A stretch of 64,000 bases of DNA from the NCBI RefSeq assembly GCF_047663525.1, contig NC_092613.1:8519501-8583500 (forward strand), given 5' to 3'. Made by a program: the position numbers and the translations under genes. Positions within the stretch are counted from its first letter, which is position 1, and every line of letters starts with the position of its first letter. Positions 31,901-44,560 of this stretch are shown here, in pieces. The DNA is from Anas platyrhynchos. Lineage: Eukaryota > Chordata > Aves > Anseriformes > Anatidae. A model generated the notes under the pieces. It was not told where the DNA came from, ran no database searches, and worked only from the letters and a program-made list of their open reading frames with translations.

Positions 31901-34900
31901 CTTCCCTGTTCTGTGTAGCAGGGCACATGTTGCGACACGATATTTAAAAAAAAAAAATCACCAAAGCATGAAAATGTGAATGAATCTGGTGGCTGTATCA
32001 GACATGGGAGTTTGCTGCAGGGATTCTGCTTGAATATTTGTTTTTTTTTGGACTCTCTCTCACAACACCTTGCAAGGAAACATTTCCAGTAGGAGAGCTG
32101 GGGGTGAGCCTGCAGAGGGGCTCCACGTCGCTCTGCCCCTGCAACGGGGGAGCTGCAGGTCCGCAGCTGTCTGTGCGAGCTGAGCATACCTGGGCTCCTC
32201 ACCCCTCCTCTAACAGGCAAATACAGGGCACTGGTGAAGCTTTCCTTCCAAAATGGCTTTTTATCGTGGCAAGCAGCAGCAGCAGGCAAATGTTGGGTTT
32301 CTGGGATAGCTTTGGTGATACGCGACTCTCTGTTGGTTTGGGCAACAAATCTGTGCTTTTGGAGCTGTGAAGGAACCCCGAGCTGAGGGACCCAAACGAG
32401 GGAAGGGAATCAACCTGCTGCGAGGGAATGCATTCGGCAGCACCCAGCGCGGGATTTAATTACCATGTGCAAAAAGCGCTTGGGTCAGGGCTGCGCGCGC
32501 GACTCCTCCAGATGTCAGCGAGCAACTATGCAGCCGAACAGGATGTCAGATTAAGGAGTCTCCGCTGAAACCCGTGCCGAGGCCGGCAGCCAGAGCCAAA
32601 AAGGGAGGGCTCTGGGTGGTGCCGAGCACCCGCAGCCGCTCGCCCGCCTCTGCCCTCCCGGGCACGGGGTGCTGGCGTGGCCACTGCGCCCTGGCAGAGC
32701 TGCTCCCGCGGGGCTACGACGCACGCAGCCACCGCGCTCCTCCGGGGCTGAGCACGGAGCTGGGCTGGGCCGTGACCCCAAGCTGGCCCTGCTGCTCCTC
32801 CTGCTGCAGCAGCGCCCGGCAGTGAGGAGCTCGCCGTGCTCGGGATGAGTTCGGCTTGGCGTGGCTGCAGGTGAGGAGCTGGCTGCTGCCACGCGTGCCC
32901 GGCGAGCCTCGCACAGCCTTATCTCTGCTGGGAGGGCGAGTTAATGTGTAACCTGGCCCTGTTTGGTTAGCACGGAAAAGCAAAGAGGTCCTGGGATAGG
33001 CACGGCCAGGACAAGGATTTGGGCACCGCGGAACGACAGCCATCCTGGTAAAAGAGCCCGATGATCTCTGTTCCTTCTCGCCCTCTGCTCTCTGTCCTTT
33101 TCCTGCTGAACGCGGCCGCGGTGAGGAGCTGGGCGCCTCTTCCCCCGGGGGGACACGGGGGCTGCGGGCACCCTCACGGCTGCTTTGCTTTGGGAGGAGA
33201 AGGGTGGCGGAGCTGTCACACCACGGTGGCACTGGGGAAGGGACGGGGTGGCCGCAGGAGGTGGGGGGGGAGCTGGGGAGACCCAGCGGCTGCTGGTGGC
33301 CGTGCTGGTAAAACTCGTACTCGGGACAGCAAAGTCAGCTCGGGGAAGTGCGACGTGCACCCGATTGATTTGGTTAAATAGGAGGAACTGGGATCTGCTG
33401 CCATTGCCTCCTCGCTCTTCTTCGTGTTTGGGGCTGGCAGGATGAGACCCTCTGCCAGCAGGTGTAAGGCACGGGGTGGAGCTGCACTGCCTTGGGCAAA
33501 AAACCCACCGACGTCCCCAAACATTGCTGCAGAGCTGCGACTGAGCACTCGTAGTAACTCTGGGCTTAAAAGAAAGTGGCCTCTTCACTTAAAGCAATTA
33601 GCATTAATTGCTACCCAGAGCCTCTTTGATGTTTGAGGGCTCAGCAAGCTCTGTGGAGGACAGTTAGGGCAGCTGTTGCAAAAGCTGCCCAAACTAGCTT
33701 TTATTTCAGATAAAAAGTTGCCTCTTACAAAAGCATTTTTGGTGGGGGAAGAATATGTCACCAGAGCCAGCTTTTCAGAGACCACGACTTTTAATTTAAA
33801 GGCTCGGTCATTTTCATTTCGTGGCGGAGCTGCTGTTGTGTGAAAGGAAGGAGCCGTAAAACCCTCCTGAATCCTAAAAACAGATTTTTTCAGGGCTGGC
33901 TTCCCTTTCCCCTCTCCTGAGTCAGATGAATGTGTCAGAGCCATAATCTGCTCAGAGAACCAGCGCAGACCAAAATGAGCCTCTTGTTCCTGCGCAGATC
34001 CCAACGTGCTCTGTGCTGAACTTTGCCTCCTCCCGGTGCCCGTTCTCGGGGCTGGTTTTGCAGCCCCTGCACATGGGTGGGCTCAGGGTGGGGGGCTGCC
34101 AGCCTCTGCTCCTGCAACATCCTTCGAACGAGATTTATTCCTTCTGACACTCCAGCTGCGGGCGTCAAGTTCAAGCAGGACTTTCGCTTCCCTGTGCCCG
34201 CTTTGCTCCCTGGGGTTTGTGCGGTGAGGAGGGAAGCAGCAAGGAGCATTGCAGCAATCCTGCGGGTCCCGAGCGAGCAGCTGAGCACCAAGAGCTTGCT
34301 GCAAGCAGATTTCTATTTCACATCACAAATGTTTGGGTTCACAGCAAAACCACGCAGCCTGCAGAAGCCTGAAAACCCCCAGACCCACACCACATCCCTG
34401 CTTCCTGACAGCTGAAAGCTGTGACCTTATCCAAATTCAGAGAAATGAGGGTGCTGCTGCTCCAAAACATTGCTTCCTCAAATGCGTCCTGGGCAGTAAA
34501 CACTGCAGAAGTGAGGCTGAAACACTCGGCTCTTCCTGGGTGGAAGCGTTGGATCTCTCGGGGCGTGGGCGGTGAAATCTGATTTTCGCGGCATATCCCA
34601 ATTACAAAGGAATTCTTTCAGGGTCCGGCTCTCTCAGCAAGGAGCCAGTTCTGCTCGCTTATCGCCAGATCTAAATCCCTGATCCTGCTTCCATAAAAAA
34701 AAAAAAGCAGCAGTGTGCTGCCGTGCGCCACGGCCAGGTTACGGCACAAAGAGCTCCTCTGTCTGCTCCCGCGTGGGACGGGGAGCGCTGGGGGGGGCGT
34801 TTGTTTGCTGCTCTCAGCAGCCTCCGCAGCCCAGAGCCCTCCTGGAGGACGGGCGGTGCGAGTGAAGAAAGCCCCTAATTGGCGGCGGTGGCGGTAAATT

Positions 34901-35326
34901 TTGGAAGATTACAACTTCACGGCTGTAATTATGGCTTCTGTAGGCTGCTCGGCCTTTCTCCCAGGCAGCGCAGCTCTCTTTGCTGGGCGCCCTGTGAAGA
35001 TAAGCGGCTGGCGTGGGACCCCCGGGGTGGCGTGGCAGGGAGAAACCCCACTCAGCTCGGCACTGCTGGTGGGCTGCGTGTGGTATTGGCAAAGCAGGGG
35101 ACATCAGGGGACGCCAGCACATCGCTGCTGCCCATCGCCTGCCCAAACGCACCCAGGCACCCTCCTGAGAGCTCCGTGGCTATGGAGGGAAGCAGGCAGC
35201 AGCAGGGCTGCTCCCCTCTGGGAGCAGCCTAAGGACGAGCGCCTTTGCACCCTGCAGCCCCCCTGTGCTCCCTGTGGCCCCACAAGCAGCCTCACAGCCT
35301 AACACATCTCCTTTCTTCTGCTCCAG
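28903..35326. other. gap between YOD1 and the first coding exon of C1orf116
   Basis: This stretch has no supportable coding exon. It probably holds the C1orf116 promoter and at least one non-coding exon, since the first coding exon starts at a good 3' splice site. GC- and CpG-rich patches at about 32450-33330 and 34700-35000 are the best promoter candidates. A 30-bp tandem duplication lies at 30755-30814. Confidence 0.5.
30755..30814. repeat. 30-bp tandem duplication
   Basis: GGGATGATAA followed by CAGGGCTCC occurs at 30755 and again at 30785, diverged at a few bases. Confidence 0.85.
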
Positions 35327-35370
35327 CCGGGCTATCCCAGCCTGTGCCAGCCACCACAGCAGCCTGTGAC

Positions 35371-35463
35371 ATGCCTGGGAAGGAGCTGGGGCTGGGGATG
35401 GCTGGCTGCAACTCCGACAGCTGCGACAGCATGGTCAGCACGGCCTCCAACCACTCGCAGCGG
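35371..35463 (+). CDS. C1orf116: C1orf116 exon 1 (first coding)
   Basis: This 93-nt coding part encodes MPGKELGLGMAGCNSDSCDS and MVSTASNHSQR. The exon starts at 35327 after ctgctccAG, so its first 44 nt are 5' UTR. CDSMVSTAS.HS matches the mammalian protein. Confidence 0.87.
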
Positions 35464-38400
35464 GTAAGTCACCCCGTTGCACCCAGCCCAGGCACAGCTC
35501 ACCCCTCTCAGCACAAAATTTGGGTCTCGTTTCTACTCTCCTCAATTTCTGTTCTGCTCAAAGCCTCTCCCTGCAGGTGCTGTGGCAGCGCCCAGGGAGC
35601 CCGGTGCCAAGGGCAGCACAAGGGCCCCAGGAATCTCTGCCCCAAAGCACTCGGAGTCCTGCATGGCAGCGATGGAGCAGACCTCACTGCAGCTCAGATC
35701 CCTTGGGGAATAAAACCGAGCTGCAAGAGCTGCCGGAGGGGCAGGGGCGGGTTGTCCTGGCACTGGGCAGGAGGAGCCTGGTGGTTCCTCCATGCAGGGT
35801 TACACCAGCTGGAGAACTGGGTCAGAGCAGCTCCAGCAGGGTGACTTCACCTGGAAGAGACACCGAGACTCCTCCCCAGCTGACAGGAGATTGATTTAGG
35901 AGTTAAGGCAGGGACGAGCTGGGGTGATGGGTGTAGATGCGCAATTTTTCATTATCTGTTTCTTAAAACTTGTTTGTCTCCAAACACTGATTCCAAGATT
36001 GATGGCCTAATTACATCCTGTCTGACTTGGAGCATAATTGATATGTGCTAGTGCAGAGCTCAGTCCCGAACAGGTTTTCCATTTGATGTATGGCAAACCA
36101 GAACCAAACCCTCTAAAATTTATTAGGGACGGACAAACTGGTTGCAATATTGCATGGTAAAGGCTTTGGGCAGGTGCCTCTGCAAAACAACTCCACCTGG
36201 GACAATTTACCCCCCAAGCTTGTTGATCTGATGCACTCTCCGTCCTTTCCCCCGCTCCAGCTGTTTGATGATATATCGTTGTGGTGCCTTCTGACTTGGC
36301 ACTTCTCCAGCGATCGTATCTCACGAGGCTTGAAGTGCAACAACAATTAAGCAGGATCTTGCTGTACGCCTTTCTAAGCTGGGGTACAAATGGGAGAACA
36401 AGAGACCACCCTCCCCAGGGAGCCTTCAGTATTTACGATGTTTAGACAAGCTTCTAGGATTCAGCACCGCTGGTCAGTACAGATGCCAGCATCTACAGAC
36501 CACCCACGGTACCAGCCCTGTCCTGTTTCAAAGGAAAACAAAGAACTGAGAGGTGGAGGCCAAGTTTCCAAAATGAGAACAACCTGTCTAATGATGCTCG
36601 CTGTAGGGCGATACAAGAGTGTCCCTGCAGCACCATCCTCGTTAGAGGACATTCTCTGGTTGCCTGCAGCTGCTCAGCACCCATGTCTAAATAGTCACTG
36701 CCCAAGTCCCAGGGCCTGGACTCGTGCCCCAGGTCTCCCCTGAATTGCTGGGGTTTTGAATAGAACCTGTGTCTCCCATCCTCACCGCCTTGTTCCTTTT
36801 CAGAGCGATAACAGCTACGACTACTTGTCTGTGGAAGAGAAGGAGTGCTTGATGTTCCTGGAAGAAACCATCGGCTCGCTGGATGCCGAAGCCGACAGCG
36901 GGGTTTCCACCGATGACACCGACTACGCGGAGCCCCCCAGGCCACGGCCCAGGAGAGACGCCGCTGCCCGGGGTGAGCTGGGGATCACGCTCCTACCTGG
37001 GGTGCACCTCCTTGGCAGGCAGGGAAGGAGCAGGGCCCCAGTTTTATTCACATAAGCAAAAACCAGCCGGTTTCCATCACTCTGCGGGTAAGAGGAGGCT
37101 GCAGGGAGCCATAGGTAGGGCACCAGCTGCCTCCTCCCAGCTGTTGCATGCAGGAGCTGCCAGCAGCTGTCTACGAAGGCAAAGAGCACTGCATCCTCTG
37201 TGCTCTGAACACGCGCGCCAAGTTAAGGCTCCTCACCACGTGTGCTCTGTCAAACCCGAAGTATCTGACCTTTACAGCCAGAGCACTTTAGCTGGGGTCA
37301 GGGTAAACACTGGGTGCAAGTACTCCATTGTACTGCACTGGTTTAATCGGGCATGGAGTGTTCTGTAGGCAGCCAGATATCCTGTGTCCACATGCAGAAC
37401 GGTGCGTGACTTTTCCCCTTTCTGCCTAGATTTGGAGAACGGGGCTCCCGCTCCCAGCGCAGGCCAGCAGCGTGCAGCTGAGCAGAGGGGTGGCGAGAGC
37501 TCCTCCGGCTCAGCTCCAGCAGCAGGTCCAAGCCCAGGCTACTACAGCCTCCCAAGGAGCATCACTGCAGCCAGTGCACAGAGAGCAAACCAGGCTCCCG
37601 ATGGCAAAGCAGCTGCACGTGTCGTGGAGGACCCAGCGCCACCAGGTAAAGCTTCCCAGGAGACGGCTGAGGAGGACAGGCTTGGCCAAGGCAACCTGAG
37701 AACCCAGGCGAAACCCCTGCTTATCCCCCCTCCAGCTCCCTTCCAGGACGACGTGCTGAGCCATGAACAGCAGCCACAGAGGAGCAGCTTGGAAACCAAG
37801 TGGGAAAACACAGAGGAAAGCTGGACACGGGCTGTGCCACCCCGGCCAGCCCCAGAGCACGCGTCTGTCCCCGACCTCACGTTGCCAACACACCAGGAGA
37901 TGGGGAGGGAGAGCGCAGCGCTCCCTCAGGGCCCGCTGGAGCAGCCGGCACCCCAGGAGGCCCCTCAGGACCCTGAAGCCAAGCGTGGGCCTCCAACAGC
38001 CCCCAAGCCACGCAAACTGCCACCAAACATCATCCTGAAAACCAGCAAAAACAGCCCGGTGCTGCTCGCCACAGAGCCTGGCCAGAAGGTGAAAATCCCC
38101 CCTCCGGCACCCGCCGGCTCTCAGCCCGGCTCCGCCAGCGATTCTGCTGCAGAAAAGGCAAATTCAGGGCAGCTCGACCCCAAGGAGCGGCAGAAAGCCA
38201 GGCGGGAGGCGCTGGAGAAGCTGGGGCTGCCCCAGGACCGCGGTGAGCCCCGTGCCCGCCTCGGCCCTGCCCCTGCTCCCCGAGGGACAACGACGGAGAG
38301 CACGGCCCCGGGCGCACGGGCGATGCACTTCAAGTCCAACACCCTGGAGCGCTCCGGCGTGGGGCTGGGCAGCAGCATGGCCAGCACCAAGGAGCCGGGC

Positions 38401-38685
38401 ACCAAGAGCAGCGGCTCCCTGGGCAAGATGTCCTTCATCGAGCGCCTCGCCCCCAGCTTCCTCCGCAGCAGCCGCCCCCGGCCGGTGTCCCTCGGCGCTG
38501 GGAAGGACTTCGCGGCTCTGAAGGAGCCCCCCGAGCCGGAGAAGAGCAGCAAGCGCAGATCGCACCCGCTGCAGAGCTTCCCCCGGCCGCCCCGCTCCTG
38601 CGTCAGCGTCAAGATTTCCCCCAAGGGAGCCACCGACGAGCACCGGCGCGAGGCGCTGAGGAAGCTCGGCCTGCTGAAGGAGTAA
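35371..38685 (+). CDS. C1orf116: C1orf116/SARG orthologue (specifically androgen-regulated gene protein)
   Basis: Coding exons 35371-35463, 36804-36972 and 37430-38685 join in phases 0 and 1 to give 505 residues (human is about 600). Molecular function is poorly known; in mammals the gene is epithelial and androgen-responsive. The protein is Pro/Ser-rich and probably disordered, with conserved islands: an N-terminal acidic block (NSYDYLSVEEKECLMFLEET then IGSLDAEADSGVSTDD), SPGYYSLPRSI, PKPRKLPPNIILK, MHFKSNTLERSGVGL, a SFIERLAPSFLR/SRPRPVSLG block and a C-terminal PRPPRSCVSVKISPKG. The motif RREAL.KLGL appears twice, once internally before PQDRGEP and once at the extreme C-terminus. Gene order C1orf116-YOD1-PFKFB2 matches mammals. 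There is no signal peptide or membrane segment. The ATG at 35371 is the first in its exon. Confidence 0.93.
36804..36972 (+). CDS. C1orf116: C1orf116 exon 2
   Basis: This 169-nt exon, with acceptor ttttcAG and donor CGGG|GTGAGC, encodes the conserved acidic block (SDNSYDYLSVEEKE and on) and an Arg/Pro-rich end. Confidence 0.92.
37430..38685 (+). CDS. C1orf116: C1orf116 exon 3 (last)
   Basis: This 1256-nt exon, with acceptor ctgcctAG|ATTTGG, encodes the Pro-rich central region and all C-terminal conserved blocks, ending HRREALRKLGLLKE. The stop is TAA at 38683. Confidence 0.93.
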
Positions 38686-38821
38686 GCGAGACCCCCGGCA
38701 CGAGGGGCTTGCCCCACGGGGATTTCCTTGGGGTGCGGCCATCAGAACCTGCTGCTGTGAGCCCAGCACCTCAGGAGGGGGGACATCGGGTCCTGCTGCC
38801 CCCGGAGGTGTGCTCTTGCCA

Positions 38822-38827
38822 AATAAA
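38822..38827 (+). terminator. C1orf116: C1orf116 polyadenylation signal
   Basis: CCAAATAAAGCGG lies 137 bp after the stop and is followed by GTGCCGCCTGT. A second AATAAA at 39486-39491 could extend the UTR. Confidence 0.65.
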
Positions 38828-41800
38828 GCGGTGCCGCCTGTACATAAGGTTTTGGACGTAGCAAGGAGCAAGTTATTTAAGGAAGCTGGCAGTCAGGACT
38901 TGGATGGGGTGGATTCTCCTGCAATGTCCTTAACGCCTCTGGGGTCTGTCACAGCGGGGAAACTGCGGATTTTGCTTGTTTTAACATGGGTTGCCTCTGG
39001 ATAAAAGCTCTCTGGGGAGAAGTGCTGGACTCTGCTGCTCACTTTGGGATTTTATGTGGTTTTGTTTTTTGGTTGTTTTTTTTTTTTTTTTTTTTGGTAA
39101 ATTAATCAAAAGCCTCCAAGGCCCGAGCGCTCACCTGCCCCATGCATCCCCCTCCCCAAAGCCACGACTGCCACACGCAGACCTGCCAGGCTGACGGGAG
39201 CTGGAGGCACGCAGCAGCGCTCCTCAGACAGTGACTGTGCTCACAGCCAGCCCTGATAACGCTGGGTACACCGCTTAGCAATAAGCCACACACATCAGTG
39301 CTCATCACGAAAAGAGAGTTAGGAAGTGACAGATTGTGTTTTGGTGGCAGAACCAGAAATGCTGCCCCAAACCTGAGAGATGCAAATCAGGGAACACCAT
39401 CTCATTCCCTTCCAGCTCTCCCCGCATCCTTGAGACCCAAAATTTACGCTGTGCACCTTTCATGACAAAGGTGCTTTACTCCTGTAATAAAATTCATGTG
39501 ATCGTAAAATAACCCTGTGGTACGGATTTACTCCTGTGTGGCAGTCAGAGCTCTGGTGAGCGATGAGTTTTGCCCTTGATGTGCCCCCACCCCACCTGCG
39601 TCACCTCCTGGCTCTGCAGGGACGTGGCCCATGGTGGTTAACAGCAGCTTGGCTTGAAAGGGCCATTTTATTTTCTTCCCCCCCAAAAAAACCAAGTCTT
39701 TCATGAGACCCTGGTTTTCAGAGCTGGACTTTTAGAAAGAGCCTCTGCCTAATAGAGCAAGCGCCTTTGTTCCTAGCAGGCGATTTCATTTCCAAACTAA
39801 CGCAGGCTTGTTTTGGAAAGAGGGGCTGACCCGTGGAGGCAACTGCACGAAACAATTTACTGATGTTAATTAACTGCTGGCATTATTAAGATAAAGTTGC
39901 ACTCTACCGTTTTCCTAGCTGACCTTGCAGTACAATTACTTTTTAAAGACAGTGTTGTGAATACTAAACAGGCTCATACCACAGAACCCAGAGCCGGGTT
40001 TCTAATTCCTCTCTGAGCAGGCATAAGCAGAGCTTTGGTTTTGCATGGGAAGGGGGAAAGCATCCCTCTGCACGAGCTGCACCATTTCTGAACCCCACGT
40101 AACAGAGGTGTGCACTGGTGGTGGGAAGAGTACAAATTAAAGGCACTGACCCACATCAGGAATCCAAGGAATGCAAGAAAATATCTGATTAGCTGCACTT
40201 TACGAAACCAGGGAAATGCTTGTTTGTAGTTAAGCAAATAGCTTAATTAGTTTGGGGCTGGCCGGCAGTAATGCAAACCTAGAGAGGAAGCCAGGAGCTG
40301 CATGGGCTAAGGTCCAACCGAAAACTCGGTGTTTTGCTCAGTAAACACCATGCTGCAGGGGCCGGGCAGGATTTACAGCTCCTTGCAGGGAGAACTGAGC
40401 AGGGTGCAGGTCCCATGCACGGCACCTTGGGCACAAGAAGCTCACAGTAACGGGTCAGAGTGAAGGTGTGCTCCATGAAAATTGGTACCCTTGGCCTTGG
40501 GAAAGGAACAAAGAGCCGGGGATGCTCTGCTTTCATGATTTCGGTGCTTGCATCCCAGCTGTCCCACCCCATCCTCCCCAGCCAGCTGCCTGCACACAGG
40601 GCCGAGGACACCCCAGCCAGAGAAAAAAGGCAGAAAGCACAACTTGGCTTGAGAAAACCCCTCCCAGATATTGCAAAAGGCTCCGCAGGCTGCAGCTGCC
40701 CCCTCCCTGTAACAGCAGGATCCGTCCCCGTGTCCGCAGCAGCCCCAGCTCCGGGCAGCACCACGCACCCGGTGGCTGCTCTTGCGCAAGGAGTCACACA
40801 GCCCGCGGGGATAAACACCTTCCCTTCCCTTCTAAGGGCTGCAAACACACCTCTCCTGTCAATTGCTGTATTTTTGCTCGCAGGATTACACAGCAACGCC
40901 TGCTCTCAGCAGGGCTGGCCCAGGGTGAGCGATTACACCCAGAGGACCCAAGGCCAAGAGAAGCACTTCGCCCTGGGAAGAGGCACAGCTCTGGGAGTTC
41001 AGAGAAGGGACACCACTCATCCGTGCAGCTGCTTCAATTTATTCCCTTTTGTTTGCATTTCACACCAGCTGGGCCATGTGCACAGCTCCTGTAATCGCCA
41101 ATCGCTCCTGTAACTGACCATCACCCCATGCCCTCGGGGCTGAACATATAACCTTTAAAGCAAATTTTCTGCCAAGATAGCCAACCAAAACTTCTCCTCT
41201 TTCATTTAGGCCATGAAAAGGCCACTCCTTTAAAATCAGTCATTTGCACTTGAAAGTCAAGGGCCTGGGGAGCACAGCACCGGGTGGAAACCTCTCCTGC
41301 TGCACCCCGGGAGGCAGCTGCAGCCCCTGGGAGCAGGGCTGGGGGCCAGCATCAGCCACATCAGCCCCGTGCTGGCAGCCTCCCAGGCGATTTCTCCCTC
41401 CACACCAGCCAGTAAAGACCACAGGGAGCAGAGATCTCCTGCTCAGATGTAACCTGTAATCCATAGGCTCAAAGGGAAGCTTTACCTCTGCTCCGACCCA
41501 GCCCACGCCACTCAGCAGCAGTCTCCAGGATGAGCTGCTCTGCAGCCAAGTGCCCGCAGCATCCCCGCCATCACCTGGTGCACAAGCAGCCCAAACAGCC
41601 CCACTTTGCAGACTAGAAGAAGCCCGAGCAGAGCACTTTGTGTCTCTTTTATAGGGCACTGAGGTCAGGTGCCTGGCTGCTGCCTTCATCAAGCCCAAAG
41701 CCTTGCCCAAGCACAGCTGGTGCGAGGGGCTGTAGTGATTGCTGCTCTTTGCACAGAAACGTGGTCATTTTTAACCTAAAAGTACTGACACAGTGTGCAC

Positions 41801-43989
41801 AGAGACTCAATGACACGATAAAAAGCACTTGGCAGAGCCATGGTGGGTGCTTGGCTTTCCCAGGGTGTCCGGGAGATGAGCAGGAGAAAAGAAAGAACAA
41901 AACCAAAATCCACATTCATCCGGACTCCAGATGAGTTCCTGGGCTCCTGTCTGGGTACCTCTGAAAGCAGACTTGGTACCATTTAATTCCGGGCATAATG
42001 TTCCTGAGTTGTGTCTGGAAGGTAAAATTACAGCAAACCCTAGACAAAAAAGTAGCCATGAAGAGAAAACATAATATTAAAAATGTAACATAAAGAGTTG
42101 GCAAATGTACCCTCGATGCCTGGATTATGCAGGCTGTGTTTACACAGTGCAACAATCTTAGTAAGGATCCAAAGAAAACACTCAGCTTTGCATTTTGCAT
42201 AGACTATTTATCCACTTTTTAACTATCAGTCCCGCACTGGCTCAGACGTGTCATTTCCATGTCTATGTGAGTCTGTCGAGACCTGCTAGCCCAATTAAAG
42301 CGTTCTTGCACACATCTTTCATTACAAAGATCACTTTCAGGAGAAGTGGTTTGTTAAATTCTGGTGGTATCAGGAAGCTGCCTTGTCCCTGCTCTGGTCA
42401 GGATGTGACAGTTCAGCCCCAGTGAGCCCCTGCATCTCCCTTGGCAGGCCGGTGTGGGTGAACACGCTGCTGTGAGATTTCAGCTCTTTGTTTTCAAATG
42501 CCCTTTAGCTTTGAAGTTCAGTAAGAGACAGAACGGGTCGTTATTGTTCCTGACACAGGGGTTCGTGCGCAGCGATAACGTATCCGACTTGTTTCAACAG
42601 CACTGCCCTAGCTCCAATTTAATTATTAACTCCCATGGACGCTGCAGAACAAGCAGGGGGTGCTGGGATTTACTGGTAACAGCTCTGAGCACAGGGAGGC
42701 TGTGCGGAGATGCTGCCAGAAGCCTCCAATGCTGCTGGTTGGGAGAACACACACCAGGTCCCAGCACGATGCCCATCCGTGTGGCACAGGGCCACTGCTC
42801 AGGGGGAAGAGATTTGCTCGTCATGGTGTGCTCATTACAGGAAGGAAGAGAAATTTCCTTCACAGGCATAGCTCAGAAGAGCAAATTCTGAAAGTCAGCT
42901 CTTGTTTAGCAATAGGAGAAGCTGCAAGGCCATGAAGAGCTGCTGTCGCTGTCCCCGCGCAGTCCCTGCCTCTTGCTGTGGTCACTGTCACCCTGCCACG
43001 GCGTGCTCCTCGCTTCAGGAGTGATGCTCTGAAAATGTCCCTCGCTGCTCCAGAGCTGCTGAATCTGTTTGTTTTTCTATCTGAAGGAGGTGGAGAGCAC
43101 AGCTGTCCAAAAGCTGGGGTCAGCTCGGGACACCCGGGACCTTGTGCAGAGAGCCCCGGGTGAGCGAGGAAGCAGCTCGGTGCTAGCGCTGCTTGTTAGC
43201 ACCCCTCACAGCATCCCTGTCACCGCCAATCTGCCTCCACCCACAATATCTTGCCACCTCACTGCTCTTCAGAGTGACTCAGGACGTGTTACCCGGCCCG
43301 ACCGGCTCCTCTCGGGAGAGCTCGTCCGACAGCAGCCGCTGCCTTTGATCTCAGCAGGAGCTCACCGCGCTGAGCTCCTTCCCAACGCAGCCGTGGCTGC
43401 TCCAGCAGCTCCTGCAGCTCCCACTACTGGGGCAAACCAGCCCCTATCCACAGGGCTGGGATTCTGCTGCGACTTTACATATCATAAATCCTTCTCCTTA
43501 TCCCCCAGAGGTTGCTCTTTTCTCCCAGTTCCCCAGCGATTCTGCTCGTTTCCATCCATACACAGGCTGCAGCACTCCCTGCAGGACGTAGCAGCCCCAA
43601 GCTGCATTCATTACCTTCCGTAAGGAGCCCACGGGATGCCAGGTGCTGGCGGCTCACCTGGTGGCAGCAGGTTTTGTCACCCATGGATCCCACCGTGCCC
43701 CTGCAGCAGGCTGGCAGCACACAACACCCCAGCAGACACCCCGCAACAGCGGCTGCTCCTGGTGCTGAACACCCTCAGGCTGAACAAGGCAGGGAGCAAA
43801 CGGAGGAGCCTTATCCCCTCCCGCCCGGCCACACTTTGCTCACACACCTCCCTCCCTTCTCTGTACTGAGGTACAGAAGTGCCCCTTTCTGGACTCGGGG
43901 AAATGCAGAAGCGGAGCCGGGTCCCACCCACGTACCCAGAGAGGTCAAGAATTTGCATCCAAATAATAATATAAAAAAAATACAAAAAA

Positions 43990-44052
43990 TAACTCTCTAG
44001 AAGACCTGTTTTCCAAAAAAATGACTCTCTAGAAGAGGTGTTTTCCAGCTGT
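43990..44052. repeat. 32-bp tandem duplication
   Basis: ACTCTCTAGAAGA followed by CTGTTTTCC or GTGTTTTCC starts at 43992 and again at 44024. Confidence 0.85.
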
Positions 44053-44099
44053 GGCCTGGAAACTGGGGGTCTCCCTTTTGATGGATCCAGAAGTACCAT

Positions 44100-44560
44100 C
44101 GGGCAGAGCATGCACTCGGGTCCGGAGCGAGCAGCTCCCGGCACCAATCCTGCGGGCTGCGAGCCCCGACAGCAGCCCCTTAGCCCGGGTTTAGGGGCAG
44201 GTGGCAGCGCCAGGACTTTTCCCTGCTCCCGGCACCGTTCCCCGCGGTGCCAGCAAGGTGTCGCCAGGGCGCAGCGGCGACAGCTCCGCGGAGCGACGCG
44301 CGGTGGCACTGCGCGCCCGCGGGGAGCGCCACCCGCCCGGGCACGGCCGGGGACAGCCGGGCAGGGCCGGGGACAGCCGGCACCCGTGCGCTCCCCGCAT
44401 CTGAGCTGTGCTGCGAAGGCATTTTGAGCCCAGGAGCCCGGAGGCGGCCGCGGCTTTTTGCTGCCGGCAGCGCAAAGCGGGCGCTCCCCCGACCCCCGAC
44501 CCCCTGCCAGCCCCAGGAAGAAGCAGAGGGCAGGGGGGATCCTTCCTTGCTGTGCCCCCT
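44100..44560. promoter_or_regulatory. isolated CpG-island-like patch
   Basis: This patch has a high density of CG dinucleotides (for example 44260-44400, GCGACGCGCGGTGG and CCCGCGGGGAGCG), far above its surroundings. It includes a duplicated GGCCGGGGACAGCCGG. No known gene starts here, so it may be an unannotated transcript promoter or simply GC-rich DNA. Confidence 0.4.

Noticed and set aside
32941-33588. 215-codon minus-strand ORF upstream of C1orf116
   Set aside because: Basic, Ser/Pro-rich random-looking sequence over a CpG-rich patch, with no conserved motif.
39407-39420. TTCCCTTCCAGCTC as a further CR1 3' end
   Set aside because: Only a short match; neither the preceding GATGATC block nor the following ATTCTGTG block of CR1 is present.
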